Of a stretch of DNA of 64,000 nucleotides, positions 43,146-53,484 are shown one piece after another. Below the pieces are notes generated by a model. The model was not told where the DNA came from and did not search any database. It saw only the letters and a program-made list of their open reading frames with translations. The position numbers were made by a program, and so were the translations under genes. Source of the stretch: Coemansia sp. RSA 487 (Eukaryota; Kickxellomycota; Kickxellomycetes; Kickxellales; Kickxellaceae); contig JANBRJ010000009.1 of the NCBI GenBank assembly GCA_027577595.1, forward strand, positions 124,001 through 188,000, read 5' to 3'. The first letter of the stretch is position 1, and each line of letters opens with the position of its first letter.

Positions 43146-46100
43146 TTAGCCAGCAGGCCTTTTGTTTGCCCGGTTAATCGACCGAGCGTACCTTAATCCG
43201 CATGCGTTGCAAAGCCTACAGATTATAAATGCAATCTCAAAAAAGGCAAATCGTGTACAGGACACAGCATGCATGCATATGCATTGTGATTTAGACACAC
43301 AGGCAGATAGAGTATTGTTTAGTTTTGTGTGTTTGGTTGAGCGTAAAGACCTCACACAGGGGACTATTATCAGACCACAGCTTCTGGGAACAGCAACTGC
43401 AAAACATATCATCAAGCAGCAGTTGATCTCTCGTTGATCGATACTTACGTCTTGTGGCCATTAGGTCCCTTCCGCCACTCGGGGCTCGAGTCTGTTCCGC
43501 AGCTTCGACATGTCTTCTTTTCGTTGTCGCCGCGATGAGAACCTGATGGTCCTGCGATACCAGGCGATGACATTGTTGTAGCGAGCGGTGATTGGTATTT
43601 TTGCTCCGCCATAGTATAGTGGGCAAGGTGGGTGTGGGGCGAGGGTATGGTACGATGGTTCTGCGCAACTATTGGACGCTGCTGATTCACAGACCCAGCT
43701 GATTGTATCCGCTGTTGTACCGGTTGCGCCTGTTCCTGCTTTACTTGCTGATATTGATATTGGTGTGGGTGATGCTGATGTGATAGTTGTTGTTGATTAT
43801 GTGGCTGTTGTGGCTGCTGCTGCTGCTGCTGTTGTTGCTGTTGTTGTTGATTCGGATGTGTGTAACCGTGTATTTGTGGCGGCTGCGCTTGTGACTGGAG
43901 CAATGCCTGCTGGCTTTGACTCCAACGCCACGAGTCGTTTGTTTCGGGAGGGGGGTACACATTAACTTGCACACAGCCTGGATGAGCAGAATGTGGATGT
44001 GACAGCGGTGTCGGCGACAAGGAAACGGGGGTATGTTGAACAATGGAGGCCGACATGGGCGAGCTTGTCGGTGTTGGTTGGGACAAGGCTTCACCCACAT
44101 TTTTAGTTACAATCGAAACACTCTGTCGCGCACCGGCACTGGCAACTGAACGCATACGCAAATCCGATATCCTGCCGCTACCAGGACTCGTTGCCATTGT
44201 TGCTAGTGGGCTTCCACGGGTTGTTCCACCGATAGGTGCCGAGTTTATAGATGTAGCAGCTATAGGCGTTAGTTGCTGGTGAGCCGAAATAGGAAGTGCA
44301 GGCGGTCGCCTTTCGCCATTCAGCACCTGTATCGGATAAGAAAACCGTCGCTCCTCAAAGGACTTTGCCGGTGGTAGCGTGTATGAGGATTGGCGTCGTG
44401 GCGGAGCAGATTCAGGGGGCGTCAGTAATACTGGAGGTCGAAGCGGCAAGCTGGCTGCAACAGATGCAGGCGCGCGAGGGAGCGAGAAAACGCGTGTCTG
44501 ACCGGGATGCGGAGAGCCATGCTGGTGGATGTGGATATAATGAGCTTGTCGCTGTTGATCACCATTCTGCTGGCGCATAGGGCTCCGAATCCCTGAGCTG
44601 CTGTTGTACTGGAGCTGACCAAGCTCTGCTGCTCGGATGCCAGAGTCGGGCGCCATGCTGCCGCGCGCAGGGCTGTCACTTGGTGGCGTACAAATGTTGT
44701 AACCTGAGAGAATATTGCTATCTTCAGTCTTGACAGCCATGCTTGTGTGGCTGGAGTCCATGCAATTATCGCTACGCGCCTGCTGGCAAACAAATAGCAG
44801 GTGGCCCCAGCGGAAGAAAATGCTCTGCACATCGGCAGGCAGCTCTTGGGTGCCTGATCGCACCTGCAATTCCAGTCGGATAGGGTCAGAGTTTGGAACG
44901 TTGGAGCCCTGGAGCAGGTTAATCGCGTGCGATTCGGACTTTTTGTCAAGGCAGTGCTCCAGCAACGAGCGTAGACTCGCGCCGCCACGCATTGCGTCTA
45001 ACGGCGACTTCCCATATACCTTTTGATACCCCTCTTCTGGGAATGCGCAGAGAAGCTTTTCGCTGTCGACCGAGTAGATCTGTGCATGCCGTGATACAAT
45101 ACCGCCACCATTAGCACCAACACTGCTCGACAGACATGTCTTGGAAATGAAGCGCTGAGCCCCAGAGCTATATCCTGTGGTCCCGTCGACAATGCCGCCA
45201 TGCGCAGAACCAATTATGTCTAGCTTGTGAATATGTGATAGCAGGTGCTGGATTCGCTTCGCGTCAGCCATAGCAAGCGCGCTTGAGGCGCAGTCGCACA
45301 ACGTTGGAACAGGTGCAGGTGTAGACGATGACAATGGGATATTGGTATTTGTTGGCGAAAATCTGGCTGATGAGTGCTTTTGTGTCGATAAGCGCCCCAC
45401 TGTTGACGAACCCTCGTAGTGGCAAACCATGATGGAGAGCTTTGCGGACACAAGGTAAATACCAATGTTGGCAATCAAATAATCCTTGTCCTCGCCGGTT
45501 CCATTGAATTTGGTTGCGCTGTTATTGTTTTCGTTGTCGCCACTACATTCACCACCGTTGGTAATGGTGCTGCCGTATCCGCTGGAATTGCCCGCAATCC
45601 CACTGCGATTGGGCAGAGGTTGTTGCAGCGACGAACGCACACCAATTGAATCTTCGAGTATTGTCCGTAGTCGCTTTGGCATAGGCTGTTTGAAGGGTCC
45701 GGATGTAGAAGGCTGGTTCAACGGGCCAGAATTATTGCGCAGCTTTGCAATATCGGGTATTATCGGCAGCGAGAGCTTGCGCTCTAGTGCCTCATGCACA
45801 TGCTGTGCTGGAGAGCCTTGGTGCAGGATGTGGCCCTCCGAAGCACGGCGGAATATCTGCTGGAAACCGGCCTTTTCCAGGTCGAATCGTCTCAACCGAC
45901 ATCTATATTGTGGTGTATTGTTTGTGTTTAGTTAGCCACTGCAAGTATTCTAAATTTGTTCGTTATTACACGCAACTGATTATGCTAGGATTGCAGTACA
46001 ATGTAAAACAACAAGAAAGACAAACGTTTTTCTGCAGTAGCAAAGGGGGAGGCGGGCCGAAAATGGGAGCCAGAGATAACAGAAGCTGGGAAGCCTTCTG

Positions 46101-47115
46101 GAGATAAAAAAGAAATTTACCAGCACAATGGTTACTGGCTCCATCAAATATCATGGGCTAGGTCTTGTTGTGCTCAAGACAAGCAGCCGCAAAATGCTAG
46201 TCAACACAACAGCATATAAAGAGGGATATTGAACGAGAAAATCACATTTTGCAGTGGCAATTATTGTTGCCACTCTGCTTAGGAAAGATGCTAGAACCGA
46301 TTATCAAAATTACCAAACAAGGGAAGGTCTATGCAATGCAACCAATCCAATCCATCAACATGGAAAGTATTGTGGTTTGCTCAGGCATGGCCCTATGCAC
46401 GAAATACACCTACATAGATACTGTTTATATAGTCACTTATCTTTCCTAAGCGTAGACAATAGACTTCAAGGCAGCCTCGCAAGAAGGACAGGCAAAAATA
46501 GAAACGAGGCGCGACAACGCAAGGATAGAAAAAGGCAGGACCAAGGAATAAGACAAGGGTAAAGCACAAAAGAGGAGCAGTGGGAGAAAGATGATGAATG
46601 GGGGAGGGCTTGGAGCGATTGACTGGGTTTGTGCAGGATACAACGCCGTGCTCTTTAGAGTATGTGTGCATCATTTTTCGGGTTCTATGCACCAGGTTCT
46701 ATGCACCAGGTTCTATGCACCAGGCGCAAAGAAAAAACAAATGGGAAGCTACCATGTCCACAAGGCCATTGGATGATGTTTACCTGATTCCAGATCCCAT
46801 TAGGGACTTTGATATGAATGTGTCAACAAGATCTTTGCGAGCTCTGTTTGCTTCTTCTGGGTGAATGTAATCGAAGAGTGATTGATTTAGCATCGTTGAC
46901 GCCTGGTCGTTTCCCAGAAACCCGTGCAACGACGCCGATACAAACACAAAGTTTAGATTTTCGCTGTGAAGAACGCCCCAGAAACACGGGTGCTGGTGTT
47001 CATGTTGCTTCTGCTGCTGGTCCGGCGATGTCATTTGCATATTTTCTGCCTCTACGCCGCGGTCCTCTGGTGCAATTTCTGCAGAGCGTTTTTTCTCATT
47101 GACAGTCATCGCCAT
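43146..47115 (-). CDS. White-collar-like transcription factor: PAS domains plus GATA zinc finger
   Basis: 951 residues in three exons: 47115-46784, 45902-43449 and 43215-43146 (introns 881 and 233 nt). Exon 1 carries a PAS-type segment (NFVFVSASLHGFLG, then LNQSLFDYIHPEEANRARKD at about 68-93). It continues across intron 1 into RCRLRRFDL. A second PAS-like segment lies at about 385-500 (IYSVDSEKLLCAFPEEGYQ and FRWGHLLFVCQQAR). A long Pro/Gln/Ser region with a polyGln tract follows (about 795-812). The finger is CRSCGTDSSPEWRKGPNGHK at about 908-927; a second intron follows, and exon 3 adds TLCNACGLRYARSIN. The spacing C-x2-C-x18-C-x2-C is that of the WC family, not the 17-residue AreA loop. 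There is no flavin-LOV motif. Probably a WC-2 type partner, not a photoreceptor itself. Confidence 0.82.
43805..43852 (-). repeat. Polyglutamine tract in the white-collar-like gene
   Basis: Mixed CAG/CAA run in the coding sense near residues 795-812. It lies in a glutamine-rich activation-domain-like region, as often seen in fungal regulators. Confidence 0.8.
45903..46783 (-). other. Large intron 1 of the white-collar-like gene (881 nt)
   Basis: Donor GTAAAC at 46783, acceptor AATATAG ending at 45903. It splits an Arg codon and falls inside the PAS domain. It contains a perfect 14-bp tandem repeat at 46681-46722 (listed). No extra exon was found inside, and the protein reads on directly from GIR to CRLRRF. 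Confidence 0.65.
46681..46722. repeat. Tandem repeat GGTTCTATGCACCA x3
   Basis: Three perfect head-to-tail copies of a 14-bp unit (46681-46694, 46695-46708, 46709-46722), plus a partial GG. They lie in intron 1 of the white-collar-like gene. Nothing similar was seen elsewhere in the window. Confidence 0.9.
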
Positions 47116-48456
47116 TTAATTAGGCGAGGCAACGATGCAATGGACGTGTAGAGTTTGAGTAACAAGTGCGTATGATGGAAAGAATGTGGAAAAGGTGTTC
47201 GAGTAGACTTAAGAGTTGGGGAGGAAAGAGCAAAAGAAAAAAGAGACCACGGCGGCAGCGATAAAAGAAGAAAAGCAAGAGGCCAAATTGGTAGGTGCAA
47301 ACGTTGAAATGAAGGAAATACGAAAAGAAGGAACAAAGGCGACAAGCAGAACGGCGAGGAAAGGGAGGAGGAAAAAAAAACCAGAGACAGTAACAGCTGC
47401 TTTTATTTTCTTCTTCCTTCGTTGTGGTCGAGGAAGGGGGACGTTGCTGGACTCTACTTTGGTGCTTTTTATGCGTCCTCTGGGTGCTCGGTCCGTACCG
47501 AATTGCGTGGGTGTTCCAGAAAAACAAGAAGAAAAAGTCAAAATGAGATTAGGGTTGACTAAATTGGAATATGCAGAATAGAGTTTTTGTTTTTTAATGG
47601 AAAGTGAGATAAAAAACCACAGCTTCTCAGACACACTGCTCTCTCTCTCTCTTTTTACCGGTTTGGCGAAGAAAAGGATAGGGATAGCGTCAAGTTCCTT
47701 TGTTTATAGAGAAGAGTACGCTGCATAAAAACAGTGTACGTTTACAAGAAAAATGTGGATTTTTTTTATAAAAAGTAGAAAATGTCCGGAAGATGCAAAG
47801 CAAAAAAAAGAAGGGGAGGGAAAGAAGAGAGAGTGGTTATTTTTGTTCACCGCAAAAAACACAGTTGGTGATTGATGCGTTTCATGCCGAAAGGCAGCTA
47901 AAAATGAGCAGCTGAGGCGGAGTCAAATCTATTTGTCTGAAAAAAAAGTGGCACAGCAGATCATTCGCAGGAGGCTATAACGCAAGCTGGCAATGTCATT
48001 GCGCTCACACGTGATCCCGATTATAAACAGATTGGCAAGAACTGGTGCAAGAAGTTATATTTAAAAGTCCGCATTATATTGATTTCGAGGCTGTGCCCAA
48101 TAAAGACAGGGTGTTTTGTTTGGTATTTATTTTATAAAACAAGGATCGGTAGAGAAAGGAGAAGCGGATACTCAAATGCGAAATAATAGATGAAGAACTA
48201 GTGGTGCAAGCATGCGTGTATGTGTTTGGACACTTGTGCATGCGGGCATGTACATGTTATTCTGTGCACCACATGCAAAGAGAGGGGAAAAACAGATACT
48301 AGCAATGGATGTGGTTCTTCTAGGAAGGGTGGGAGAAAATGCTGCAGTGGTGTACAGATGCAGATAAAATTATAAATATGAAGCAGTTGGCGGTTGGATG
48401 GGTATGCGCAGGTACTTAATAAAAGGTTGTGAGGATATAAGTTCAAATTTGACAAC
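47116..48456. promoter_or_regulatory. Upstream region of the white-collar-like gene (1.3 kb)
   Basis: Between the white-collar-like start and the LRR gene stop, both on the minus strand. No gene recognised. It contains a CT microsatellite (about 47639-47652), T-rich and A-rich blocks, and a purine-rich block around 47215-47340. Candidate open frames there are composition artefacts. The length is large for this compact region and would suit a regulated gene. Confidence 0.5.
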
Positions 48457-51400
48457 TTAGGCCAGCCAGTGGTTGTTGTGGTCGACAGGGTATGGAAGCG
48501 CTACCGAGTGGCCCCAGTTGCGCGGCTGGCGGAGCGTGGAATACAGCGTGTTTGCGTATATTGAAATCAGCTTCTGCGCCCGCTCAACCGAAGCCTCGTG
48601 CTGTCGGTGCGTAAGATCAAGGCTTGGAGCGTCGAGACAGGCGGCCATGCGCCTGGACGCAGTCGCCTGGATGCTTCGGAACAGAATATCTTTCCTATCG
48701 GCCTCGGACAGCTTGCGTGGCCGCGGCGTCTGGCGGTTCAGCACCGTCCATCTGTTCGACGGCCCAAGATTCAGCGTCACAAGGCGATGCCGCATTTCGA
48801 CCAGATCCGCCGCCACCATGCGCAGAGGGTTTCCCGCAAGAACAATGTGCTCCAGACGGCCCAGCTGCGCCAACCACCCAGGCACGGTGCTAATCCAGTT
48901 GTGCGACATGTTGAGCCTTCTCAGCCCGTAGCACCGTGTAACGGTCTTGGGGATCTTTGAAAGCCCAATGTTAACCAGCGAAAGCTCGCACAGTCCGTGC
49001 GCGCGCTCGATACACGCAGCCAGCCGGATGCTAAAGCACGAAATGCGCCTTCCTGTCCAGCTGCTATGATCCTCACCCGAGCTGTACAACACAAGGCGGC
49101 CAAGTGCCTCGATGCGAAATCTCGTTGCAATGCTCTCGGGAACTCGGGGAATGACTTCCAAGTCGATAAACATCTGCATTTCTGGGGTTATAGTTGCTAC
49201 TGCCACCGTTTCAGCAACCGCGCCATTTCCTGTCGTCTCGGCATTAATACTGGTAGTATTAAGGGCAGTAGCATCAGCATTAATGGGGATTGTGGGAACT
49301 CGTCCTACTTTTTTTGGGACCAATCGCTGAAGGCGTTTATGTGAATCATTTTTTGTCGCACTTTCGCTACTGCGCTCATCAAGCCCCGGGAGCAATGTCT
49401 CTGAAGACTGGGAGCCTCGATATAGCATATCATCAGTAACAAGTTCAGCCAATTTTCCATTTTTGGGGGGCACATGGAATAACGTCTTTGGCAGGACCCT
49501 GCGCTTGCGCACGCGGCGGCGAGGGTGCGAATTCTGTGACTGCTCCTCATTATCGCTACTCGACGCGTCCATAAGCTGCCAATCCTGCGGCTGCGTTAGC
49601 GTCGACCCGTCGTAGTCCAGGAAGTCTGGGATATGTGGCGAGAGCTCAGAGTCATCGTCGACGAGGTCCCTTGCAAAGCCGTGGTCGCTTTCGGCTATGA
49701 CGCTGGTTCTGGCGCGTGCGCGGCCGTTCGCCGGGTTGGCAAGCAAATTCAGCGTCACCAGCTGTCTAGCTTCGCCGTTTGTTGGGCTGCTCGGGTCCAT
49801 GAACGATGTAACATCATATCTGTTCTGCGCGTAGGTGCCGCGCGTTACACGCTCGATATCGTCTGCGCTGCGCGTGACAAAGTGTCCTCTCTCGTGCGCT
49901 TGCCGCCGAGGCGACCTGCATGGAGACCCAGTGTCACGGCCAACTTCAAAGTTGAAGTTCGCGCTACAGCTGGATGGAAATCCACCGGCCTCCAGCTGCC
50001 GCTCCAGCTCGTCGTCGTCGTCCTCATCAGCGCCCCCGTCGGAGAGCAGCGGCGACTCGCCGGGCGGCCAAAAGGTCTCCGAGACCGCGCTCTTGATCTG
50101 GAAGTCGAACGACTGCGCGTGGTTGCGCGGCATCGTGTACTCAAGCGACAGCTCCGATGCGTCAGATATATTACGCATATGGTCTGAGCGTGCCGACTCC
50201 GCCAGCAGCGTCATGTCCGATGTTGCCGACAACCCCCAATGCACCGACGACGCGGCAGAATTCGTGCGCGACCGGCGTGCGCGGTGCGCAGAGGAACGGC
50301 GCCTGCGCTCGGACGCCTTTGCTGCCGTCGTATTCAGGCGATCGACGGTATACGGGCTCAGGACGTCGAACTGCCCAAGATGCGGCATCCGCCGGTTGTC
50401 CTCCAGCGAGGAGAACGAGCACTCGGAGGCCTTGCGCGGCGAGCCTGCAATCTTTGAACCTTTGGGCGGAGGTGAAAGCACATACGCATTCCGTGGGAGA
50501 TGCATTTTGGTGCCGGTGCCGCTGCTGCCGTGGGCCGAGCCTTGCGACAGCTGCAGGCTGTTCTGCGAATTGCTAGGTGTGCTGCTGTTCAGTGACGACG
50601 GCAGCCTTTTGCGCATCTGCGTCTGGTTACTCAGGTGTGAGCCTTGCGTCGATGGTGGCACCTGTCCAAGTGGAAGCGAGGTCTCGGACGACGATGTAGA
50701 CAGTGACGGCGTTGTGATGCGCACGAGAGAGTCTGTCGACTCCACGTAAGTATGTCCGCGCAAAAGCAAGTGCTCCGTGGATTTGGACACCTGCGTCTGT
50801 GCGCGTGCTCGGAGCGGCAGGTTGCCGTACTTGCCCAGAGGCTTGTTCAGGCGCGGCGTGACGCCGCGGTTGCTGGTTCCAAGCGCGGGGTAGAGAGCGT
50901 GGTCCGAGCCATTCCCAAAAGCACCAAGTGAATTGTTCAGTGACGACGATATTGCCATCGACGATGAGCTGGCGCCAGCGCCTGATGTTGCGGTAGACGA
51001 AGCGGCCACCGCTGCCGCCGCTGCCGCCACCGCGCTGCTGCTGGCGTCGGTTGAGCTGACTCCACTGATGACTGAGCTGCTGACAAGCGATGCTGGAGGA
51101 CACATATCTGAGGTAACAACAACAAATTCGTCTGTTGCGGCGGACTGTTGGTAAAGCGTTGGCTCGCCGACTGCCGGCGGAAACGACATTGTTTTGCTGG
51201 CCGGTCCCGAGCGAAGACGCCTGAATGGGCCGGCGGAGTTGTGGAGGACCGATGCGGCAATCTCTCGCTTTGTTCGCCGCGATGCAGCGGCGCTTGGCGA
51301 GAGAGAGGTATGTATCGACGCTCCGTTTGTCGATGCTGACATGGGGGATGTAGACGACGCTGGAGACGACGGGCCGACGGAGAGCTGGGATGAAAGCTGC

Positions 51401-51777
51401 GGCGAGGAGCCAAGCAACTGCTCCAGGCTCTCATCGGTGAAAAGAGGCGACATTGCGCCTGGATAGTCGATGCCCACATCACCCCAGACACCCTCGTGGG
51501 GCTCCTGCGGTCCAAGCTGTGGCGACACGCTTTCGCCGCCATTGCTGTTGCGCTTGCTGTGCATCTTTGCGCGGAAGAGCGATCCGATGCCAGCGGCCTT
51601 TGAGTTGACACGTGGTCGCTTGAAGTTCCCAGGCGAGCTCTGCAACGCCAGCGTCGGCACGCCGACCCCTGATGTGGATGGGCGTGTGAGCATTGGAAGG
51701 CTTACCAGGGACGGTGACTGCTGGTATGGCACAGAGGTCATAGACCTCGATGTCTCTGGCTTCACTGTCCGCTGCAT
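48457..51777 (-). CDS. Large leucine-rich-repeat protein, family not recognised
   Basis: 1106 residues, single exon. Residues 1-880 are mostly disordered and Ser/Pro/Ala-rich, with an Ala tract near 250. They include short conserved-looking motifs such as LPRNAYVLSPPPKGSKIAGSP and an FSLLEDN-like stretch. A run of basic/acidic residues (RRRVRKRRV, about 755-763) could be a nuclear signal. The C-terminus (about 890-1106) is folded: three or four LRRs (CELSLVNIGLSKIPKTV, then LRRLNMSHNWISTVPGWLAQ and LEHIVLAGNPLRMV at about 925-985). A helical end follows, with RKLSEADRKDILFRSIQATA. LRR-bearing regulators of morphogenesis such as Sog2 have similar layouts, but I cannot assign one. The ATG at 51777 is the first. 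Confidence 0.8.
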   Translation of the reverse strand: MQRTVKPETSRSMTSVPYQQSPSLVSLPMLTRPSTSGVGVPTLALQSSPGNFKRPRVNSKAAGIGSLFRAKMHSKRNSNGGESVSPQLGPQEPHEGVWGDVGIDYPGAMSPLFTDESLEQLLGSSPQLSSQLSVGPSSPASSTSPMSASTNGASIHTSLSPSAAASRRTKREIAASVLHNSAGPFRRLRSGPASKTMSFPPAVGEPTLYQQSAATDEFVVVTSDMCPPASLVSSSVISGVSSTDASSSAVAAAAAAVAASSTATSGAGASSSSMAISSSLNNSLGAFGNGSDHALYPALGTSNRGVTPRLNKPLGKYGNLPLRARAQTQVSKSTEHLLLRGHTYVESTDSLVRITTPSLSTSSSETSLPLGQVPPSTQGSHLSNQTQMRKRLPSSLNSSTPSNSQNSLQLSQGSAHGSSGTGTKMHLPRNAYVLSPPPKGSKIAGSPRKASECSFSSLEDNRRMPHLGQFDVLSPYTVDRLNTTAAKASERRRRSSAHRARRSRTNSAASSVHWGLSATSDMTLLAESARSDHMRNISDASELSLEYTMPRNHAQSFDFQIKSAVSETFWPPGESPLLSDGGADEDDDDELERQLEAGGFPSSCSANFNFEVGRDTGSPCRSPRRQAHERGHFVTRSADDIERVTRGTYAQNRYDVTSFMDPSSPTNGEARQLVTLNLLANPANGRARARTSVIAESDHGFARDLVDDDSELSPHIPDFLDYDGSTLTQPQDWQLMDASSSDNEEQSQNSHPRRRVRKRRVLPKTLFHVPPKNGKLAELVTDDMLYRGSQSSETLLPGLDERSSESATKNDSHKRLQRLVPKKVGRVPTIPINADATALNTTSINAETTGNGAVAETVAVATITPEMQMFIDLEVIPRVPESIATRFRIEALGRLVLYSSGEDHSSWTGRRISCFSIRLAACIERAHGLCELSLVNIGLSKIPKTVTRCYGLRRLNMSHNWISTVPGWLAQLGRLEHIVLAGNPLRMVAADLVEMRHRLVTLNLGPSNRWTVLNRQTPRPRKLSEADRKDILFRSIQATASRRMAACLDAPSLDLTHRQHEASVERAQKLISIYANTLYSTLRQPRNWGHSVALPYPVDHNNHWLA

Positions 51778-53484
51778 CGTTGTGGGTGCCTTTTGTGGAA
51801 GCCTGCCCTATCTGCGGTATCTATGGTCTGCTGCTGTTATTAGTGCTGGTGCTGCTGCTGGTGTGCGAAAGGGGCGCTAATTATCCAGACACTGCTGAAA
51901 ATAAAAAAAAGAAAGAAAAGGCGCTTTCTGTGACAATGTACAAATAATAAACAAAGTGACAACAAAAGGGGAAGGAGGGGAGAGTGTGTCTGTTTGCGAA
52001 AAGCACTTTTGTTGCCTTTTTTCACTCGTGCCCTGTGTGGAGACAAGAGAGTCTGCTGTGAGCTGGGTTGCTTGTTTATTTTATACCGTTTGTGCGCACA
52101 AGGTCAGCGAGTATTGGACACTGGCGATTTTTATTTTGCTAGCGTCTGCAAGAGCCTTTTGTCGTCTGCGTAGCCGTAGAGCCTTGGCAGTGTTTGTTGT
52201 GGCAAATGCAGATAAGCGGTAGCGTTGTTGACAGACAAGGATGTAGGGCGCGTAGCTGTCTGAGGCATAAAAGTGCGAATGAGAAGCACGGCTTTCACGC
52301 TAGAGGAAAATACAAGAAGTGGTTAGCTAAAAAATACTGAATGCAAAATAATATAAAGCAGGAATGCCCAAGAAAAGAAAGACGACGTTTGCCTGTACAA
52401 AGTTGGGGTGGTTCTCGCAAGAAAAAGAAAGTGTGCTGATAGACAAACAACAGAAAGAAAACGGTCCACTTAAAAAAACAAGGAGCAGTTACAGAAATGA
52501 CAAATAAACAGATGATGGACTGAAAACTCGCGTGTGCCTTTATCCTCTCTTTCTAGAAAGAAGAAAAGGAGCCCGCAAAAAAGAAAAAGAAAAAGAAAAA
52601 TAGAGTGATAAGGTGTGCAAGAGGCAGACAGCCAAGAAGCAGAGTTGGAAAAGGGGAAGATAGAGTCGCCAAAAGGGGGGCCGAGCACGATATAAGAGAG
52701 GATGTGGAGGAAGCGCAATGCCTTTCTCTCATGTAAGGGCTTGCTTGTCGAAAGCATATAGTGCAGAACCAAAAATAATGGATTGATGCCTTGTCAATGC
52801 AGCCTCTTGGTGCGAGGACTTGGGCAGGCAACAGCAACAAAGGCCGAAGAAGGGAGATGGGGAGAGCAGGGGTGCACGACAGAGATACTCGAGAAAAGGA
52901 TGGCGAATGAGCTGGATGTTTTGTTGCCAAAGCTGGGCTGCGCTTTGGCTGATGACGACAAGGACTGTGTCCTCATTTGGGCGCAAGTACCCGCAAATCA
53001 GGCGACAATCGCACGCACTATACGCCTTGTGCCTGCACACAGTTTCAAAGCCCGCTGAACCGCGCATGTGTCTGTTGATTGGGCTGGCCAATCAGTCTGT
53101 GCTCTTTTCTTTCCTTATCGGCGTTTGACTTTTTTGGGGAGGAGACATGATGCGTTTTGCAAAAAATGAATGAGTGTGCACTCAAATTAAAGCGCAAGCG
53201 TCCTTCAAAGAACCAAGGCGCGTTTCTGGGTTGATGCTGCCACAAAGGGAAAGATGGGTGATGCAATAGCAACAGCAACAGCAGCCCAGAATGAAATCAT
53301 GTTTTACCGAGCACATTTACAAATGGATGCGGGGAGAAAACATGCTGCATTCAAAAGTACCAAAAAGGCAAGACCCACTTTGAAAACAACAAAACAAAAG
53401 CGCTTCATGAGAAAAGAAAGAAAAAATCAGTCGGGCCCAATCGGATGATTGGTCTGGACCGCAGACCACCCCACCCCAACGCCA
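51778..53484. other. 1.7-kb region between LRR gene start and BRN1 stop
   Basis: Upstream region of the LRR gene. No gene recognised on either strand. It holds a poly-purine (GAAAAA) array at about 52577-52600 and other purine-rich stretches. The unusual length could reflect a long 5' UTR or an unannotated noncoding transcript. Confidence 0.45.

Noticed and set aside
52470-53091. Open frames in the 1.7-kb LRR upstream region.
   Set aside because: Both strands show Phe-, Ser- or Lys-rich artefacts with no start context or domain.
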